Below are positions 4,948-8,517 of a DNA stretch of 8,517 nt, in pieces. A program made the position numbers and the translations under genes. The DNA is taken from positions 1 through 8,517 of the forward strand of contig CAIKKV010000321.1 in NCBI GenBank assembly GCA_903828035.1, given 5' to 3'. This DNA is from an uncultured bacterium. GTDB lineage: Bacteria > Verrucomicrobiota > Kiritimatiellia > CAIKKV01. The notes beneath the pieces are model-generated. The model ran no database searches. It was not told where the DNA came from and saw nothing but the letters and a program-made list of their open reading frames with translations. How positions within the stretch are numbered: position 1 is the first letter of the stretch; every line of letters starts with the position of its first letter.

Positions 4948-4983
4948 CATCCTCTTACTCCTAATCCTAATCTTACTCTTAAG
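4948..4983 (-). repeat. Degenerate hexamer array, block 2 (6 units)
   Basis: On the minus strand the hexamers run CTTAAG, AGTAAG, ATTAGG, ATTAGG, AGTAAG, AGGATG in register, with the same consensus as 1401-1448. It is oriented with the FHA gene. The last regular unit ends 19 nt before that gene's -35 box. Confidence 0.75.
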
Positions 4984-4989
4984 CCGCCC

Positions 4990-5024
4990 GTCTCACGGTC
5001 TAAGCCTACTCAATCTACTGAGAC
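4990..5024. repeat. Small inverted repeat GTCTCA/TGAGAC between hexamer blocks
   Basis: GTCTCA (4990-4995) and TGAGAC (5019-5024) are exact complements around 23 nt. It sits just after the pyrC stop on the minus strand. No T-tract follows, so a pyrC terminator is possible but not supported. Confidence 0.3.
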
Positions 5025-5032
5025 AGATGATG

Positions 5033-5051
5033 ATTACGATTTAAGATTAGG
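5033..5051 (+). repeat. Hexamer-repeat fragment, block 3, overlapping the pyrC 3' end
   Basis: ATTACG, ATTTAAG (one extra T) and ATTAGG on the plus strand repeat the units of blocks 1 and 2. The orientation is opposite to block 2, with about 50 nt between them. Read on the minus strand, this block encodes the last few residues and TAA stop of pyrC. Confidence 0.65.
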
Positions 5052-6314
5052 AACCTGAAACTTCAGCTCGCCGCCGAGATAGGTCCGCACCACCCGCCCG
5101 GTCAGCTCCCACCCCTCGAACGGGGTGTTGCGGGAGGGCGAGGCGAACTGCGCGGAGCGGACCGTCCAGCGCGCCGCCGGATCGAACACCACCACATCCG
5201 CCGGAGCGCCCGGCGCCAGCGAAGGCGCCGGCAGGTTCAGCACGGCGGCGGGACCCGCCGTCCACCGCCGCACCCACTCCAGCGGGGCCATGCCCATCTG
5301 GCGGACCAAAATGTCGTAGGTCACCGCGAGCGCCGTCTCCAGCCCCATGACCCCGTTGGGCGCCGCGGCGAAGCCGCGCGCCTTGGTCGCCGGCGCATGC
5401 GGGGCGTGATCCGTGGCCAGCACGCCGATCACCCCCTCCACCACCGCCTCCCGCAAGGCCGCGCGATCGCGGGCCGTGCGCAGCGGCGGGCTCATTTTGA
5501 AATTGGAATCGGCCCGCGGAATATCCGCGTCGGTCAGCGCCAGGTGATGCGGCGTCGCCTCGCCCGTGACGCGCAAGCCGCGCGCGCGGGCCTGGCGGAT
5601 CAGGCCCACCGACTCCGCGGCGGACACATGCTGGATATGCAGGGCGCAGCCGGTTTCCTCGGACAGCCGGATATCGCGCTCGACGAACCGGATCTCCGCC
5701 GACGCGGGAACGCCTTCCAGGCCCAGCGCCGCGGATTTAAAGCCCTCGTGCAAATGGCCCCGGCAGGCGGGATCCAGGGCGTGATCGAACACCGGAAGGC
5801 CCAGGCGGGCCGCCCGCCGCATCGCCTCCCGCAGCACCGACTCATCGGCCACGGTGGAGCCGTCGTCCGTAAACGCGCCGGCGCCCGCCGCCGCCAGGGC
5901 TTCCAGGTCCGCCACTTCGAGCCCGGCGCGGCCGCGGGTCAGGCAGGCGCACGGAACGAGCCGGGCCAGGCCGGCGCGCGCGCCGCGCGCCAGCAGCGCC
6001 GCCACTTCGGCGGGCGAGTCCAGCGGGGGCGTCGTGTTCGGCATCACGCCCAGCCGCGTGAGCCCGCCCCGGGCGGCCGCCAGGCAGCCGGTGGCCACCG
6101 TCTCCGCCTCTTCCCGGCCCGGCTCGCGCAGGTGCACGTGCAGGTCGATGCACCCGGGCAGCACCCACAGGCCGCGCGCATCGAACGCCTCCGCGCGCCC
6201 CGCCGGCGGGGCCGGGGCGGCCAGCGCTCCGCCGTCCCAGGCGAGATCGCCAAGGCCGTCTAGTTCCGAAAAAGGGTCCAGCAGGCGACCGCCCGTGAGC
6301 ATCCCGTTGACCAT
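5034..6314 (-). CDS. pyrC: Dihydroorotase, class I
   Basis: The 426-residue enzyme catalyses the reversible cyclisation of N-carbamoyl-aspartate to dihydroorotate, the third step of UMP synthesis, in the cytoplasm. The amidohydrolase metal site is intact: D57-L-H59-V-H61-L-R-E-P-G, FTDDG at 148-152, H178, HIQHVS with H226/H229, and LATDHAPH at 299-306 with D302. Substrate-binding elements PNTTPP (92-97), ATPHH (253-257) and KMSPPLR (273-279) are present. The loop after H178 reads H-A-L-D where many class I enzymes have H-x-E-D, a small deviation. Length is typical. The ATG at 6314 is preceded by AAGGAGG with a 5-nt gap, a strong ribosome site. No pyrB is adjacent, so the pyrimidine genes appear scattered. 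The C-terminal N-L-K-S and the stop come from a hexamer repeat block. Confidence 0.95.
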   Translation of the reverse strand: MVNGMLTGGRLLDPFSELDGLGDLAWDGGALAAPAPPAGRAEAFDARGLWVLPGCIDLHVHLREPGREEAETVATGCLAAARGGLTRLGVMPNTTPPLDSPAEVAALLARGARAGLARLVPCACLTRGRAGLEVADLEALAAAGAGAFTDDGSTVADESVLREAMRRAARLGLPVFDHALDPACRGHLHEGFKSAALGLEGVPASAEIRFVERDIRLSEETGCALHIQHVSAAESVGLIRQARARGLRVTGEATPHHLALTDADIPRADSNFKMSPPLRTARDRAALREAVVEGVIGVLATDHAPHAPATKARGFAAAPNGVMGLETALAVTYDILVRQMGMAPLEWVRRWTAGPAAVLNLPAPSLAPGAPADVVVFDPAARWTVRSAQFASPSRNTPFEGWELTGRVVRTYLGGELKFQVPNLKS

Positions 6315-6340
6315 ACCCGCCTCCTTCCGATCCTGCGCTT

Positions 6341-6368
6341 ATTGTGTACACCCCTGCCGGATTTGCAA
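6341..6368 (-). promoter_or_regulatory. Weak candidate promoter for pyrC
   Basis: On the minus strand TTGCAA (6368-6363) and CACAAT (6346-6341) are 16 nt apart, each 4/6 to consensus. The palindrome GTGTACAC (6344-6351) overlaps the -10 and could be an operator, but this is only positional. Confidence 0.3.
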
Positions 6369-6382
6369 GGGTGTTTCGCACC

Positions 6383-6411
6383 TTGACTTCAGGAACGCCA
6401 TTTCCTATCCT
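6383..6411 (+). promoter_or_regulatory. Candidate promoter P1 for the acyl-CoA synthetase gene
   Basis: TTGACT (6383-6388, 5/6) and TATCCT (6406-6411, 4/6) are separated by the ideal 17 nt. Transcription would start near 6418, giving a leader of about 54 nt. Confidence 0.5.
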
Positions 6412-6422
6412 TACTGGGTTTT

Positions 6423-6450
6423 TTGACGCTGATTTTTCACAGCGTACAAC
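6423..6450 (+). promoter_or_regulatory. Candidate promoter P2 for the acyl-CoA synthetase gene
   Basis: TTGACG (6423-6428, 5/6) and TACAAC (6445-6450, 4/6) are 16 nt apart. Their spacer region carries an inverted repeat, CGCTG (6427-6431) and CAGCG (6440-6444), which might bind a regulator. Transcription from here would start just upstream of the GGAAAGG ribosome site (6458-6464). Confidence 0.4.
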
Positions 6451-6471
6451 ATCTATTGGAAAGGTCGCGAG

Positions 6472-8517
6472 ATGAGTCTGGAAAAGTTTTTTATCCCCTG
6501 TTCCGTGGCCGTGATCGGGGCTTCGCGGGAGAAGGGCAAAGTCGGCTACGAAATCCTCACCAGCATGATCCGCGGCGGCTACGCGGGCGCCATTTACCCG
6601 GTCAACGCCAAGGCCTCCGAGGTTGAGGGGCTCCCCTGCTATCCCTCTCTCAAGGCGATCGGCAAACCGGTGGAGCTGGCCATCATCGTGATTCCCGCCA
6701 AGTTCGTCGTCGGCATCATGAACGAATGCGTGGAGCTCGGCATCAAGTCGGTCGTCATCATCACGGCCGGCTTCAAGGAAACCGGCGACGCCGGCAAGGC
6801 CATCGAAGTGGAAGTGGCCGCGATCGCGAAGAAGAACGGCATCCGCGTCGTCGGGCCCAACTGCCTGGGCGTCATCTGCACCAGCTCGAAGCTGAACGGC
6901 AGCTTCGGCGGCGATATCCCCGTCGAGGGCGGCATCGGCTACATGTCGCAGTCCGGCGCCCTCATGGCCGCCATCCTGGACATGGCCAACGCGCAGAAGA
7001 TCGGCTTCAGCAAGCTCGTCAGCTTCGGCAACAAGTGCGACATCAACGAGCTGGACATGATCAAGGCGCTGGGCGACGACCCCTCCACGACCGTGATCGC
7101 GGGCTACCTCGAGAACATCATCGACGGCCTGGCCTTCACCGAGGCCGCCGAGGCGGTCAGCCGGCGCAAGCCCATCCTGCTCATGAAGTCCGGCGGCACG
7201 GCCGCGGGCGCCAAGGCCGCCTCCTCCCACACCGGCAGCCTCGCCGGCGGCGACACCGTCTACAACTGCCTCTTCCAGCGCACCGGCATCGTCCGCTGCC
7301 CCTCCATCAAGGCCCAGTTCGACTTCGCCCAGGCGTTCGCCTACCAGCCGCTGCCCAGGGGGTCGCGCGTGGTGGTGGTGACCAACGCGGGCGGCCCCGG
7401 CATCATGGCCGCCGACGCGATCGAGCGCGAAGGCCTGTCCTTCGCCAAGCTGACCGACGAGACGATGAAGAAGCTGGCCTCGCGCCTGCCCGCGGCCGCG
7501 AACATCACGAACCCCGTGGACGTGCTGGGCGACGCCCTCGCCGACCGCTACGAGTTCGCGCTCGACACGGTGCTGGACGACCCGGGCGTCGACATCGTGC
7601 TGGTGCTGCTGACGCCCCAGGCGATGACGCAGGCCACGGAGACGGCCCAGGCCATGGCGCACATCAACAAGGTCAAGGACGGCAAGCCCATCATGGCCTG
7701 CTTCATGGGCGCCTCCAAGGTGGCCCACGCCCTGACCATCCTGCGCGACAACACCATCCCCCAGTACGAGTCGCCGGAAAACGCGGTCAAGGCCATCAAG
7801 GTCTTCGCCCGCTACGCCGCCTGGCGCCGCGAGCCGCCGCGCGTCATCAAGCCCCTGCAGGCCGACAAGGCGGCGGCCCGCGCCATTATCGACAGCCACC
7901 TGGACAAGGGCCTGCGCGAAGTGGGTGAAACCGAGGCCAAGAAGGTGCTCGCCGCCTACGGCTTCGCGGTCCCGAAGGCGGCCATCGCGAACTCGGCCGA
8001 CGAGGCGGCCCGCGAGGCGGCAGCCATCGGATTCCCGGTCGTCATGAAGATCAACTCCCCGGACATCTCCCACAAGTCGGATGTCGGCGGCGTCAAGGTG
8101 AACCTGGCCAGCGCCCAGGCCGTCAAGGACGCCTACACCGGCATGATGACGCAGATCCCCCAGAAGCTGCCCACGGCGCGGCTCGAGGGCGTCTCGATCC
8201 AGGAGATGTGCAAGCGCAGCCACGAGATCATCCTGGGCGTGAACCGCGACAAGATGGGCGCCATGCTGATGTTCGGCCTGGGCGGCATCCTCGTGGAAGT
8301 GCTGAAGGATGTGACCTTCGCGCTGGCGCCGCTTTCCGAGCAGGATGCGCGCCACATGCTCGAGAGCACCCGCACCTACAAGATCCTGCAGGGCGTGCGC
8401 GGGCAGCCCGGAGCGGATATGGACGCCATCGTCCAGGCGCTGCTGCGCCTCTCCCAGCTCGTCACCGATTTCCCGGAAATCAAGGAGCTGGACATCAACC
8501 CGTTCATGGCCGGCCAG
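6472..8517 (+). CDS. ADP-forming acetate/acyl-CoA ligase, fused alpha-beta subunits, partial (3' end outside window)
   Basis: The 682 visible residues continue past the window edge. The enzyme converts acyl-CoA, ADP and phosphate to acid, ATP and CoA in the cytoplasm, saving energy at the end of fermentation (or activating acids in reverse). Domain order is that of the NDP-forming acyl-CoA synthetase superfamily: CoA-binding Rossmann domain (about 1-130, with VIGASREKGKVGYEI at 14-28 and VGPNCLG), a succinyl-CoA-ligase-like domain with SQSGAL and the phosphohistidine loop S-S-H253-T-G-S, the connecting ligase-CoA domain with NAGGPGIMAAD and NPVDVLGDA, then an ATP-grasp domain from about 470. 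There, ISH534KSDVGGV matches the second histidine site of the beta subunit and LDINP is near the end of the visible part. The start has GGAAAGG 7 nt upstream. Sequence cannot tell acetate from other acyl substrates. It is divergent from pyrC. Confidence 0.93.
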   Translation, partial: MSLEKFFIPCSVAVIGASREKGKVGYEILTSMIRGGYAGAIYPVNAKASEVEGLPCYPSLKAIGKPVELAIIVIPAKFVVGIMNECVELGIKSVVIITAGFKETGDAGKAIEVEVAAIAKKNGIRVVGPNCLGVICTSSKLNGSFGGDIPVEGGIGYMSQSGALMAAILDMANAQKIGFSKLVSFGNKCDINELDMIKALGDDPSTTVIAGYLENIIDGLAFTEAAEAVSRRKPILLMKSGGTAAGAKAASSHTGSLAGGDTVYNCLFQRTGIVRCPSIKAQFDFAQAFAYQPLPRGSRVVVVTNAGGPGIMAADAIEREGLSFAKLTDETMKKLASRLPAAANITNPVDVLGDALADRYEFALDTVLDDPGVDIVLVLLTPQAMTQATETAQAMAHINKVKDGKPIMACFMGASKVAHALTILRDNTIPQYESPENAVKAIKVFARYAAWRREPPRVIKPLQADKAAARAIIDSHLDKGLREVGETEAKKVLAAYGFAVPKAAIANSADEAAREAAAIGFPVVMKINSPDISHKSDVGGVKVNLASAQAVKDAYTGMMTQIPQKLPTARLEGVSIQEMCKRSHEIILGVNRDKMGAMLMFGLGGILVEVLKDVTFALAPLSEQDARHMLESTRTYKILQGVRGQPGADMDAIVQALLRLSQLVTDFPEIKELDINPFMAGQ

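Noticed and set aside
6726..7928. A 400-codon plus-strand frame inside the acyl-CoA synthetase gene
   Set aside because: It is an out-of-frame shadow with an Arg/His/Gly/Pro-rich translation; the real frame runs through from 6472.
5842..8355. An 837-codon open frame on the minus strand opposite the acyl-CoA synthetase gene
   Set aside because: It is antisense to a clear gene with all family motifs, is low in complexity (many H, G, R, D, A and V), and enters the pyrC region in the wrong frame. It is a GC-rich shadow frame.
1..8517. A defence system, toxin-antitoxin pair, retron or biosynthetic cluster
   Set aside because: All six supportable genes belong to metabolism, tRNA modification, glycosylation, signalling or secretion families. 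No nuclease, reverse transcriptase, toxin or transposase motif is visible in the window.

Overview
GC-rich bacterial chromosome segment with two operon-like gene pairs, two single genes cut by the window edges, and repeat-laden intergenic DNA. Six genes can be supported. The lineage is not certain. The mix of high GC, a Sec-exported SIS-like protein, an FHA protein next to a pseudopilin, an ADP-forming acyl-CoA synthetase and hexameric or hairpin-type intergenic repeats resembles what I recall from the PVC superphylum, especially Kiritimatiellota/Verrucomicrobiota. That is recollection, not a database result. No phage, transposase, CRISPR, tRNA or rRNA gene is visible.

Layout. (1) 1-899, minus strand: 5' part of a gene for an exported SIS-domain-like protein, leaving the window on the left. 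(2) 900-1501: a 600-bp gap holding a mosaic of hairpins, inverted repeats and an array of degenerate hexamers, ending in a candidate promoter. (3) 1502-3711, plus strand: a PP-loop tRNA-thiolation-type enzyme translationally coupled (ATGA overlap) to a GT-B glycosyltransferase. (4) 3715-4881, minus strand, convergent with pair 3 with only 3 bp between stop codons: an FHA-domain protein with a C-terminal membrane anchor, followed by a GspJ-like pseudopilin. A good sigma-70-type promoter precedes the FHA gene. (5) 4935-5051: two more blocks of the hexamer repeat, one of which supplies the last codons and stop of the next gene. (6) 5034-6314, minus strand: class I dihydroorotase (pyrC). (7) 6315-6471: divergent control region with candidate promoters for both sides. 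(8) 6472-8517, plus strand: fused alpha-beta ADP-forming acetyl/acyl-CoA synthetase, leaving the window on the right.

Biology. The acyl-CoA synthetase suggests ATP gain by substrate-level phosphorylation from acyl-CoA, as in fermenters. pyrC is pyrimidine biosynthesis housekeeping, and the PP-loop enzyme is probably a tRNA thiolase. The FHA-pseudopilin pair links a phosphothreonine reader to a type II secretion/pilus-type component.

I did not find a convincing new multi-gene system. The points most worth a second look are: hexamer arrays at the same distance (19 nt) upstream of the predicted -35 box at two unrelated promoters; the pseudopilin's missing canonical start codon upstream of its prepilin cleavage site; the signal peptide on an SIS-type protein; and a possible MITE-like unit with 29-bp inverted ends in the 600-bp gap.
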